Assembly: GCA_020853525.1 (NCBI GenBank)
Contig: JADYYS010000046.1
Coordinates: 62,001 to 126,000 of the forward strand
Length of the DNA stretch: 64,000 bases
Source: Ardenticatenales bacterium
GTDB lineage: Bacteria > Chloroflexota > Anaerolineae > Epilineales > Epilineaceae
Reading direction: 5' to 3'
Numbering within the stretch: position 1 is the stretch's first letter; each line of letters opens with the position of its first letter. Below are positions 50,171-58,338 of this stretch, piece after piece. The translations under genes were made by a program, and so were the position numbers. The notes beneath the pieces are model-generated. The model ran no database searches. It was given only the letters and a program-made list of their open reading frames with translations, and had not been told where the DNA came from.

Positions 50171-52933
50171 ATGCGGGTGGCCGCCGGCAAGCTCGGGTCG
50201 CTGACCGTCCTGGTCACGGCGTCCAAGGGCAGCCCGACCGGCCGGATCGTCGTCACGGCGTCCGGCGACGCGACGGCGGTCGGCGACATCGAGCTGGGCG
50301 CGGCGGGCGCCGGATCCCGCCGCCGGGCCGGCGACGGCGGGGACGCCGGCGACGGCGGCGGGCACAACGCTGCCGGCGCTGCGGACGACGTGAAGGCGAT
50401 CGGCCGGGCGCTGTTCGAGCGGTTGCTGCCGGTGGGCGATATTCGCGACCTGTACGAGCGGACGCTGGCGGGCCACGACGGCCTCGCGCTCCGGCTGCGG
50501 ATCGACGGCGACGGGGCGGCGGCGCTCCTGTCCGAGCCGTGGGAGCTCCTGTTCGACCCGGCCCGCGGCCGCTTCCTGGCGACGCACGGCCCGTTCGTCC
50601 GCCAGCTGCTCGGCCTCGATGGCCCGAGCGCGCCGCTGGCCGTCTCGCCGCCCTTGCGGGTCCTCGTCGTCCTGGCCGAGCAGCCTGACCTGCCGCGCCT
50701 GCAAGGCGAGGCCGAGGCCGGCCACATCGCGGCCGCGCTGCGCCGGCTCGTCAGCCGGCGGCACGTGGTTCTCACGACGTTCACCGCCGTCTCGCTCGAA
50801 GCGCTCGAGGCCAAGCTGGCGGCGGAGCGCGACGCCGGTCGGAGCATCCACGTCGTCCACTTCGTCGGCCACGGCGCGGTGTCGCCGACGGACGGCCGCG
50901 TGGCGCTGGCGCTGCGGCGGCGCGAGCGGGACGGGGACGGCGGGGGGAGCGGCGAACGGCGCGGCGACAGCGGAGCCGAGCACGGCGGCATCGGCGACCG
51001 AGGCGACTTCGGCGTGGCCGGCGGCGCTGCCGATTCGGCGCCGGATGCCCTCGATGCCGGCCTCGTGACGGGCGCGCAGCTGGCGGGTGCGCTCGAACCG
51101 TTCAAGAACGATGTGAAGCTCGTCTTCCTGAGCGCGTGCTTCAGCGCCGCGCCGCCGACGACCGCCGCCCGGCTGTCCAACTGGCTGGCCCGCGACGTGC
51201 TGGCGCTCGGGATCCCGTGCGTGATCGGGATGCCGACGACGGTGCCCGACGGCCTCGCCGTGCGCTTCGCCCGCCGCTTCTACGGCGCGCTGGCCCGCGG
51301 GCGCGGCGTGGACGCCGCGTTGAACGACGTGCGCCGCCAGACCGTCGCGTTCGACGGCGGCGCCGGCGATCTCGCCCAGCTCCCGATCTGCTACCTGCGC
51401 GCCGACGACGGCCGGATCATCGCCTGGACGGGCGATGACCTGCCCTGGACGCTGCGCACCGTGGTGCCCAAGCTGGCCGACCGCGTGCCGCGCGCGACGC
51501 TCTGGTTCGCGAGCACGGTCGCCGCGGTCTTCGTGGCCGCCGGTCTGTCGCGGGCGTGGGCCGGTTCGTGGCTGTCGCGGATCGTCGACCCGCAGCCGAT
51601 GCGGGCGCACCTCGGCATTGCGGTCGCCGCATTCGACGGGCCGGCCGAGGCGGCGCGCCACGTGGCGCAGGCGGTGTTCGACGACATGCGCGCGGTCGTG
51701 AACGCGGACGAGGCGGCGGGGGTGGACGTGTGCGGACGGTTCCTGGAGTGGCGGGCGTGCGTGCGGCCGCCGGAGGCCGTCGGGCACGCGCAGAGCGCTG
51801 CGGCGGGCGGCTGGCTGGCCGGCCTCGCGGCACCCCCGGCCGAGACGCTGGCTCGCCGGATCGCCGCCCGTGTCGTGGTGTATGGCCGCGTGTCGGAGGA
51901 CGCGCGCTCGCTCCAGCCGTATTTCTACATCGACCCGCTCCTCCTGCCCGGCGCCGAGGAGATGGCCGGGCGGTTCGAGCTCGGGCCGCCGGTGACCCAG
52001 GAGGGCAGCGACCCGCGCAGCCCGGAGTTCCAGGTCCAGCTGGCGCGGCGCGTTCGGCCGCGGATCGAGGCGCTGCTCATCGCGTTCAAAGGGCTGGCCT
52101 GCGCCACGGTGCACGATGTCGCCTGCGCCAAAGAGCACTTGGCGGCGGCGGCCGGCCTGGCCGAGCACTGGCCCGCGGGGCAGGGACGGGACGTCATCGA
52201 GCTCTGGCTCGGCAATCTGGCGCTCCGCCTCGGCCGGCTGGACGAAGCCGAGGCGCACTTCCGCGCTTCGCGGGCCGACAACGCCGATTACACGCGCGCC
52301 GATCTCGGGCTGGCCGAAGTGGTCTACCAGCGCGCCCACGCCGGCTGCTCGGCCGCAAGCGCCGATCTGGCAGGGCTCGCGCGCGCCCGCGCCGCGTTCG
52401 CGAAGGCGAAGGCGGCCGTCGACGAGCCGCCGGAAGCGCGGAGCCGCCTGAAGGCCGGCTACGGCCTGGCGCGGGTGGACTTCTGTGTCAGCCGAACGGG
52501 CACGGAGGACCGCTGGGCCGCTGCCGATGCGGAGCTGGCCACCGTGATCGAGACCGCCGGTCCGACGATGGTCGAGCTGGCGGCGCTGGCGCACGGGATC
52601 CGGGCGTACGTGCACGCGCTGCGGACGGACGACCCGGCGCTGCGGCGCGCGGAGCGGCTGGCCCGGGCGCGTGCGGAAATCGAACAGGGGTGCGATCTCG
52701 TCCGCGGCGTGAACTCGGCGATCTGCGGCCATCTGCAGCTCGCGCTGGCCGGCCTGCTCACGCGCGCCGAACCGACGGCCGCCGCGCTGGCGCGGGCCGA
52801 GGCGACGCGGTTGGCGCCGACGCCGCCGGCCACCGAGGCGTCGGGCGCGTCGGGCGCATCGGACGCGGCGGAGACGCGGTCGGGAGGGGCGACGGGGATC
52901 ATCACGGGGTCGGCGGCGGGCGACGCGCCCTGA
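50171..52933 (+). CDS. CHAT-protease domain protein with one membrane helix and TPR-like C-terminus, 920 aa
   Basis: ATG 50171 is 2 nt after the caspase stop. Residues 1-160 include a sandwich-like region with SEPWELLFDPARGRFLA, typical of the part preceding CHAT. The CHAT (caspase HetF-associated) protease has H234 in VVHFVGHGA and C323 in VFLSACFSA; a low-complexity Gly/Asp/Arg insertion (about 252-290) separates them. A transmembrane helix lies at about 443-462. The region after it (about 475-630, starting AHLGIAVAAFDG) resembles the beta-alpha sensor part of FlgO/TolB-like proteins, and TPR-like helices follow (about 640-850). The protease is probably inside and the repeats outside. The tail is disordered. 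CHAT proteases are effectors in several bacterial defence and death systems. Confidence 0.88.
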   Translation: MRVAAGKLGSLTVLVTASKGSPTGRIVVTASGDATAVGDIELGAAGAGSRRRAGDGGDAGDGGGHNAAGAADDVKAIGRALFERLLPVGDIRDLYERTLAGHDGLALRLRIDGDGAAALLSEPWELLFDPARGRFLATHGPFVRQLLGLDGPSAPLAVSPPLRVLVVLAEQPDLPRLQGEAEAGHIAAALRRLVSRRHVVLTTFTAVSLEALEAKLAAERDAGRSIHVVHFVGHGAVSPTDGRVALALRRRERDGDGGGSGERRGDSGAEHGGIGDRGDFGVAGGAADSAPDALDAGLVTGAQLAGALEPFKNDVKLVFLSACFSAAPPTTAARLSNWLARDVLALGIPCVIGMPTTVPDGLAVRFARRFYGALARGRGVDAALNDVRRQTVAFDGGAGDLAQLPICYLRADDGRIIAWTGDDLPWTLRTVVPKLADRVPRATLWFASTVAAVFVAAGLSRAWAGSWLSRIVDPQPMRAHLGIAVAAFDGPAEAARHVAQAVFDDMRAVVNADEAAGVDVCGRFLEWRACVRPPEAVGHAQSAAAGGWLAGLAAPPAETLARRIAARVVVYGRVSEDARSLQPYFYIDPLLLPGAEEMAGRFELGPPVTQEGSDPRSPEFQVQLARRVRPRIEALLIAFKGLACATVHDVACAKEHLAAAAGLAEHWPAGQGRDVIELWLGNLALRLGRLDEAEAHFRASRADNADYTRADLGLAEVVYQRAHAGCSAASADLAGLARARAAFAKAKAAVDEPPEARSRLKAGYGLARVDFCVSRTGTEDRWAAADAELATVIETAGPTMVELAALAHGIRAYVHALRTDDPALRRAERLARARAEIEQGCDLVRGVNSAICGHLQLALAGLLTRAEPTAAALARAEATRLAPTPPATEASGASGASDAAETRSGGATGIITGSAAGDAP

Positions 52934-52969
52934 CGGGCGACGCGCCACCACGCACGGGGAGGTCGGATC

Positions 52970-54256
52970 ATGGCCGCAACGGAAGCCACAGGCACGATCA
53001 CGGCAGCGGCGCGGATGCGCCGGCCGTTTCGACGACAAGCGAGCGGGCGGGAGCGGGGCGCGCGCGCATCCGAACCGCGCCGGATCATCGGGTGGCTCCT
53101 GTTCGCGGCCTTCGCGGGGGCGACCGTCGGTTGCGGCGGCGGTCGCGGCGATGCAGGCGGCGAGGCGGGCGGCGAGGCGGGCGGCTCCGTGGACATCGGC
53201 GGCCGCGAGCGCGGACCTTCGCCCGTGGCGGACAACCCGGCATCGCCGTCGTCTCCGGCCGCGGACGAGCGCGCATCGACGGCCGTGTCGCTCGCGGCGC
53301 CGACGGATCCGCCGTTTGGTGCGCCCGCGGATCCGCCGACGGCGGCACCGGCCGGCGGCGATGGGGACGGCGGCGGCAACCTCGAGATCATCGACGTGCC
53401 GGACGGCGACATCGAGCAGCTGCTCGACGCCACGGGGATCGCCTTCGGCGGCGCCACGATCGAGGAGATCTGCCTGTTGCCCGGGCGGTTCGCGGATCGG
53501 ATCACGGGCGGGCCGCAGGTCATCGTGAGCGAGGACGTCCGGTTGGCCACGCGGGTCGTCGTCGCGGTGCTCGGATTCTCACCGGGCGCGCCGATCGAGG
53601 TGCGGGTCGCCGATCCGAACGACGACGAGGCGGCTGCGTTCGACCTCGCGGCGGATGGCAATGGTTGTGCCGTCGGGCGCTGGATCGTCTCACCCGAGCG
53701 CCCGGTCGGCGACTACCTGGTGTACGCATCGGACGGGAACGTCGAGGCGATGCTGCCCGTGCCGGTGGCGCAGCCGGACGGCCCGCGGCTCGTCGTTGCG
53801 CCGAACGAGGTCGTCGCGGGCGAGGTCGTGACGGTCGCGTTGGCGGGCTATCCGGCCGACACGCGGCTCGAACTGGTCCTCTACACGCAAGGCCGTGGCC
53901 CGGACGCGTGCGGCGACGGGTTCCCCGGCGCATGCTGGCGCTTCCGCCAGGCCTTGCGCACCGGCGCGACGGACGGGCGCGGCGGCCTGGTCGTCCGTCT
54001 GCCCACCGCGCGCGGCGACGCCGGCGAGACGTTCCTGGTGACGACGAACCCGCGGCCGGAGATGTTTCCGCAGGATGTCCAGAACGAGGACCTGATGTTC
54101 AGGCTCGTCGATCGGCAGCGATCCGAGATCACGCCCGAGGCGCCGCCGACGTACACGTTCGAAGAGGCGGTGCCCACCGCGGCCGCCCCGCCGTGGCTCA
54201 GGCCGCGTGGGCCGCGGTGGCGGGACCGGCTGGCGACGCCGGTGGTCGCGCCGTGA
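52970..54256 (+). CDS. probable lipoprotein downstream of caspase/CHAT genes, 428 aa
   Basis: GGGAGG lies just upstream of ATG 52970. After an Arg-rich N-terminus of about 37 residues comes a hydrophobic segment (IIGWLLFAAFAGATVGCGG) with a lipobox-like cysteine at 55; the long N-region is unusual, and ATG 53015 would shorten it by 15 residues. A Gly/Ala/Pro/Asp linker (about 58-145) follows. The C-terminal ~270 residues are beta-rich with two or three similar units (VVVAVLGFSPGAPIEVRV, RLVVAPNEVVAGEVVTVAL), like bacterial Ig-type domains. It is 36 nt after the CHAT gene and in the same direction, so it likely belongs to that operon as a surface or periplasmic component. Function unknown. Confidence 0.68.
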   Translation: MAATEATGTITAAARMRRPFRRQASGRERGARASEPRRIIGWLLFAAFAGATVGCGGGRGDAGGEAGGEAGGSVDIGGRERGPSPVADNPASPSSPAADERASTAVSLAAPTDPPFGAPADPPTAAPAGGDGDGGGNLEIIDVPDGDIEQLLDATGIAFGGATIEEICLLPGRFADRITGGPQVIVSEDVRLATRVVVAVLGFSPGAPIEVRVADPNDDEAAAFDLAADGNGCAVGRWIVSPERPVGDYLVYASDGNVEAMLPVPVAQPDGPRLVVAPNEVVAGEVVTVALAGYPADTRLELVLYTQGRGPDACGDGFPGACWRFRQALRTGATDGRGGLVVRLPTARGDAGETFLVTTNPRPEMFPQDVQNEDLMFRLVDRQRSEITPEAPPTYTFEEAVPTAAAPPWLRPRGPRWRDRLATPVVAP

Positions 54257-54267
54257 GCGTGCGGCGA

Positions 54268-57072
54268 TCACGGCCGCGCCGCGTGGCCGATCGGCAGGTA
54301 TAGACGCCCGCCGGGCCGGACCTCCGTCGGCAGACGGAATCGCACCTCGTCGCCCGACGGCAGCACGGCGGCGAGCTCGGCGCGGCCGACGGCGCATGCG
54401 TCCGCCGGCGGCGCGGCGAAGGCGATCGTGCCGAGCGGGTCGGCGACATCGACGGCCGTGCTGAAGTCCGATGGGCCGTGACACCAGGCGTACCGCCCGT
54501 CCGTTTGCGGCGTGAGGTCGTGGACGACCTTCACCGGCTGGTCGGGGTGGGTGAGGCCGACGGTGGCGCCGAGTCGATCGTCCCACCAGCCGACGAGCGG
54601 CACGTGCGGCAGGACGTGGCGGCGGCGACCGTCGTCGACGAGGAGGGTTTCGCCGGGGGCGGGGTGGTGGATCGTCCCTGCGGCGGCGGGCGCGTCCGTC
54701 GTCCAATGGCCGTCGCCGTCAGCGCGGACGGTGAACAGCGGGCGGTCGTCGCCGCGGGCCGTGCGGAGCGTGAGCGTGACGGCGCTGAACGGTTCGGCCA
54801 GGCCCTCGACGGGGCCGTTGTTGACGACGCGCACGTGCTCGTACACGCCGGTGGAGAAGAGGCGGTGGCCGTCGGCGAGCGGATGGATCAGTTCGACGGT
54901 CAGGCCGGGCTGCATGAGCTCCCACTCGCCGCGGGCGAGCTCGTAGTCGCAGACGCCGTTCCCGTCCGCCGTCGTCGAGGAGTCGAACGGCGCGAGCGAC
55001 CCTTCGGGAGCGCGGAAGCGGACGAGCATGCTGCCGTTCGGCGGGCAGTTGCCGACGACGCTGCGTGCGCTCGTGTCCACGTGGGCGCTGAACGGGACGA
55101 GCCGCAAGCTCGCCGTCGCACCCTCGTCCGGCAGCACGACGACCTCGTCGTCCGGGCGGAGGACGAGCGGCGTCACGCCGTCGGATGCACGGACGCGCGC
55201 GCTGCAGGACGGCGCGTCGTCGCCGACCGTGCACTGCGCGCCGCCGATGACCTCGCCGCCGCGCGCGACCTCGACGGCGGCCGCGAGGCCGGGATGGCCT
55301 TCGACGATGACCCGGTCGCCGCCGACCTGGGCGCTGGCGCGGAAGACCGGAAAGCGGAGCGTGGAGCGGTAGCCGTCGGTGGCAGTTGCCGCGACGGCCA
55401 CGGGCACCCCGGGCGCGAGGTCGGCGATGTCGGTGAAATCGGCTTCCCATTCCCCATCCGTGCCCGCGGCGACGTCGATGGCGCGGCCGTCGCGGTCGCC
55501 GCCGACGCGGACGGTGATCCGCGCGCCGGGCAGCGCGGTGCCGTGGACGATGTCGCGGTTCGCGAGCGCGGCGGCGCGCAGGGGGGCGGCGGTGAAGGTC
55601 GTGACAGCGAGCGAGCCGCCGGGCAGCGACTCGCTCTCCTGCGAGACGCCGGCACGAAGGACCATGTGCGCGCCGAGAGGCATCGGCGCGCCGGAGCCCG
55701 AGCGAACGGTGATCGCAAAGGTGCCGTCCGCGGCGACGACGCCGGATCCGTCGACTTCGTCGTCGGCATCGACGTCCACCCAGACGCCCGTGCCGGCCGT
55801 GCCTCGGCCGCGGACGCGCACGATGGCGGGGTCGACTTCGTCGACCGCCCACGGCATGGCGCGCACGGACCACGCGATGGGCGCCGTCTCGTCGTCGGTA
55901 CCGACGTCGACAGGCAGGGTTGAGGTCAGGTCCACCTGTCCGGCAAGCGACACTTCCCAATCGGACGCCCCGGCCGGGACCTCGAAGGTGTGCCGGAATC
56001 CTGCGGCCGAGAGCGCATACCGACCGCTCGGCCACGGCCCGTGCGAACGGAGCACATCGGCCGCCAAGTCGAACGCAAGGTACGCCGGCAGCTGCGTGAC
56101 CTGCGGCGATGCCGGGGCAGGGGGCGCAAACGTCAACTGGCGGCAGCCGGCGCGCACCGGAAAGACCTTGGACCAGCCGTCGCCGTCGTCGACGCGCAGC
56201 ACGAGGAGTGTCGGCGCCCGTCCGCCGCGCCACGCGATGGCCGTGCCGGCGGCTTGCGCCCACGCACTGTGACAACGCAGTGCGGCGGCCATCCGGTCCC
56301 CGGACTGTCCGCTTACCTCGATGACGGGGTCGCCCAGCCGGACGACCGCCCGCGGCACACTCCACGACGCCTGCGTCACGACGCCCTCGACCGCGGCGGT
56401 CACCGCCCCGCTCGCACCCGGCACGAGGTCGAGCTTGCCGGCCAGATCGGCCGTCCACGTCCCGTCCGCGCCGACCGAAGCGCTCGTGAACGAGAATGCC
56501 CCGTCCGGCCGGTTGGCGGTGATCGACACGCGCGCGCCGGCCGGTCCGGTGCCCGTCAGGCGGTCGGCGGCCGCGTCGACGGCGGTCACCGTCACGTCGC
56601 CGACGGTCAGCACGGCGTCGGCGGGCGCGCCGCCGTCGATCGTGCGCAGGCGGACGCGGTCGCCCGGGACAAGGCGTACGGGGCGGCGCTGGAACGGGCC
56701 GGCGGTGACGAACGCGAACTCGAGGCTGCCGTCGTAGATCGTGGCGGCGCGGGCCGTGGTGCGGGGGGCGTCGGGATCGCACGCCGGCGGGGTGCACGCG
56801 CCGGCGCGGGACAGGAGGGCCGCCTCCACCCAACGGGTCGGCGCGCTCTCGTCCACGCCGGCGAGCCGGGCGAAGACATGGTGGCCGCCGGAGAGGAGCG
56901 TGACGTTCTCGAAGTGCGTCGGCTGCGGTGCGGGGCCCTGTGCGCGCGCGGGCGGCGCAGACGGGCTCGCCGAAGACAGGGCAAGCGCGAACACGACGGC
57001 GATGGTGGCGGCGGGGGCGGTGGAGGCCCGAGTGGCAGGGGTGCGGCGAGGACGTCGGGGTGGGGGGATCAT
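54268..57072 (-). CDS. secreted beta-repeat surface protein with C-terminal Tyr-Leu-Pro motif, 934 aa
   Basis: ATG 57072 has GGAGAG upstream. A signal peptide ends near APPARAQG (about residue 45). Much of the protein is built of beta-sandwich-like repeats (GDRVRLRTIDGGAPADAVL with VTVTAVDAAADRLTGTGPAG, and DEVDPAIVRVRGRGTAGTG), each of about 90 residues, related to repeats of the 737-aa lipoprotein at 26233-28446. It ends with RLYLPIGHAARP. No enzyme domain is visible. It converges on the caspase operon from the other strand, only 11 nt away. Probably an adhesin or envelope protein. Confidence 0.75.
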   Translation of the reverse strand: MIPPPRRPRRTPATRASTAPAATIAVVFALALSSASPSAPPARAQGPAPQPTHFENVTLLSGGHHVFARLAGVDESAPTRWVEAALLSRAGACTPPACDPDAPRTTARAATIYDGSLEFAFVTAGPFQRRPVRLVPGDRVRLRTIDGGAPADAVLTVGDVTVTAVDAAADRLTGTGPAGARVSITANRPDGAFSFTSASVGADGTWTADLAGKLDLVPGASGAVTAAVEGVVTQASWSVPRAVVRLGDPVIEVSGQSGDRMAAALRCHSAWAQAAGTAIAWRGGRAPTLLVLRVDDGDGWSKVFPVRAGCRQLTFAPPAPASPQVTQLPAYLAFDLAADVLRSHGPWPSGRYALSAAGFRHTFEVPAGASDWEVSLAGQVDLTSTLPVDVGTDDETAPIAWSVRAMPWAVDEVDPAIVRVRGRGTAGTGVWVDVDADDEVDGSGVVAADGTFAITVRSGSGAPMPLGAHMVLRAGVSQESESLPGGSLAVTTFTAAPLRAAALANRDIVHGTALPGARITVRVGGDRDGRAIDVAAGTDGEWEADFTDIADLAPGVPVAVAATATDGYRSTLRFPVFRASAQVGGDRVIVEGHPGLAAAVEVARGGEVIGGAQCTVGDDAPSCSARVRASDGVTPLVLRPDDEVVVLPDEGATASLRLVPFSAHVDTSARSVVGNCPPNGSMLVRFRAPEGSLAPFDSSTTADGNGVCDYELARGEWELMQPGLTVELIHPLADGHRLFSTGVYEHVRVVNNGPVEGLAEPFSAVTLTLRTARGDDRPLFTVRADGDGHWTTDAPAAAGTIHHPAPGETLLVDDGRRRHVLPHVPLVGWWDDRLGATVGLTHPDQPVKVVHDLTPQTDGRYAWCHGPSDFSTAVDVADPLGTIAFAAPPADACAVGRAELAAVLPSGDEVRFRLPTEVRPGGRLYLPIGHAARP

Positions 57073-57173
57073 TCGTCGCTCTCCGGGGCGGGCGGGATGT
57101 CGTTACCGGGTTGAACCGTGCGCGGCGGGCGGAGGATAGAGCGGCGGGATGGCCGCCTGCCCCGCCGGCGGGC

Positions 57174-57179
57174 TATAAT
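57174..57179 (+). promoter_or_regulatory. -10 box for the small conserved gene
   Basis: A perfect TATAAT stands 34 nt before ATG 57214 in a GC-rich divergent gap (57073-57213). No good -35 is at the expected distance, so the promoter may rely on other contacts such as an extended -10 or an activator. Confidence 0.4.
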
Positions 57180-57213
57180 CGCTGGTCCCGACGACCTCTG
57201 CCCGGAGCAGCGC

Positions 57214-57519
57214 ATGCAGTTCTCGAAGCTCCTCATGACCTGGAACATCATCCGGGGCCAGGAGCAGGCCTACGTGGCCTTTCACGCCAAGGAGTTCGTG
57301 CCGGGCCTGATGGCCTTCGGCCTGCACCCGGTCGACTCGTGGTTCACGATGTACGGCGAGGGGCCGCAGGTGATCGTCGGCTGGGTGGCCGAGGACGCCG
57401 AGGTGATCAAGCAGGCGCTGGCCTCGGACGGCTGGGCGACGCTGCGCGACACGCTCGAGGAGCACGTAACCGACTTTACGTCGCGGATCGTGCCGTGGGA
57501 GAGCTCGTTCCAGATGTAG
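57214..57519 (+). CDS. small conserved protein, 101 aa
   Basis: GGAG lies 7 nt before ATG 57214. The sequence is well structured: MQFSKLLMTWNIIRGQE, HAKEFVPGLMAFGLHPVDSW, then VIVGWVAEDAEVIKQAL and a helical end RDTLEEHVTDFTSRIVPW. Patterns of alternating hydrophobic residues suggest a ferredoxin-like or NIPSNAP-like fold, but I cannot name the family. The 3' end overlaps the FmdB-type gene on the other strand by 44 nt. Confidence 0.75.
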   Translation: MQFSKLLMTWNIIRGQEQAYVAFHAKEFVPGLMAFGLHPVDSWFTMYGEGPQVIVGWVAEDAEVIKQALASDGWATLRDTLEEHVTDFTSRIVPWESSFQM

Positions 57520-57976
57520 GACTCGCCGCCGATCCCGCCGATCCCTTCGATCCTTCCGGTGCGGCACCGGATGCGGACGATGGTGCGGACGGCGGCGACG
57601 TGTCCCCGGAGGACGACCCCGAGCCCCCGGACGACGAGCCGTCGCCCTTGCCGCCCCCGTCGCCCTTAGCCGCATTCGCGCCCTGCGCTCCGCCGTCGCC
57701 TGCCGCCGCATCGCCCTTGGCTCCGCCGTCCGCCTTGCCGTCCCCCTCGCCCGACCTGCCGCCGTCCTTGGACGCCGCCGGCTTGCCGGCCGACGAGCGC
57801 TTGCTGTCGTGGAGGTACCAGCCGCTGCCCTTGAAGACGATGCCGGCGGCGGAGATCCGCCGACGTGCCTTGGGCGCGCCGCAGACCGGACAGTCGCGGA
57901 TCGCATCTTCGCTGAAGCGCTGAACGCGCTCGAACTCGGCTTGGCAGGCGTCGCACACGTATTCGTAGGTTGGCAT
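57476..57976 (-). CDS. FmdB-type zinc ribbon protein with long disordered tail, 166 aa
   Basis: The first ~60 residues are the FmdB/putative regulatory zinc ribbon: MPTYEYVCDACQAEFE with C8 and C11, then C29 and C32 in CPVCGAP, followed by ISAAGIVFKGSGWYLHD, the typical family end. The remaining ~105 residues are Gly/Ser/Lys/Asp-rich and disordered, which is longer than usual. This tail overlaps the end of the opposite-strand gene. The family's role is unclear (proposed regulator of formamide/amide genes or ribosome-linked). Confidence 0.85.
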   Translation of the reverse strand: MPTYEYVCDACQAEFERVQRFSEDAIRDCPVCGAPKARRRISAAGIVFKGSGWYLHDSKRSSAGKPAASKDGGRSGEGDGKADGGAKGDAAAGDGGAQGANAAKGDGGGKGDGSSSGGSGSSSGDTSPPSAPSSASGAAPEGSKGSAGSAASPTSGTSSPTARSAT

Positions 57977-58135
57977 CGTCGCACGGCTCCGGATCATCGT
58001 TCGTCGGACGACGGATTGTAGCCGGGTCGCGCGATTGTGGAACGCGCGCGTACGCCGTCCCTGAACACGCATCGGAATTCCGACTGGGGTCGTTGTCCGC
58101 GGGCTCTGCGGTGACGACACTGCAGGGACGGAGCA

Positions 58136-58338
58136 TTAGGGCGTGTATGCAAACCCAGTTCCGGCAGCTAAAGCTGGCCGGCTAGAGGCGCACCTATCGG
58201 GTCGCCATGGTGCCCGCCTTCGCGGGCACCCCGAGGTTTGAAGCGCCCGCGAAGGCGGGCGCAATGGCCGAAGGCCATCAGCCGGCCGGCTTCAGCCGCC
58301 GGTCTTTTCCGTGGCCACCCTCTGCAAACACACCCTAG
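58136..58338. mobile_element. MITE-like inverted-repeat element, copy 3 (203 bp)
   Basis: Flanked by TTAG on the left and CTAG on the right, with ends GGCGTGTATGCAAAC and the complement of GGTGTGTTTGCAG. Internal sequence is a reverse-orientation match to copy 1 at 19443-19645, including both nested hairpins. The CTA at its right edge supplies the TAG stop codon of the sugar-phosphate transferase gene (ends 58335), so insertion was at or next to that stop. It accounts for most of the 57977-58334 gap, where no gene is seen. Confidence 0.7.
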
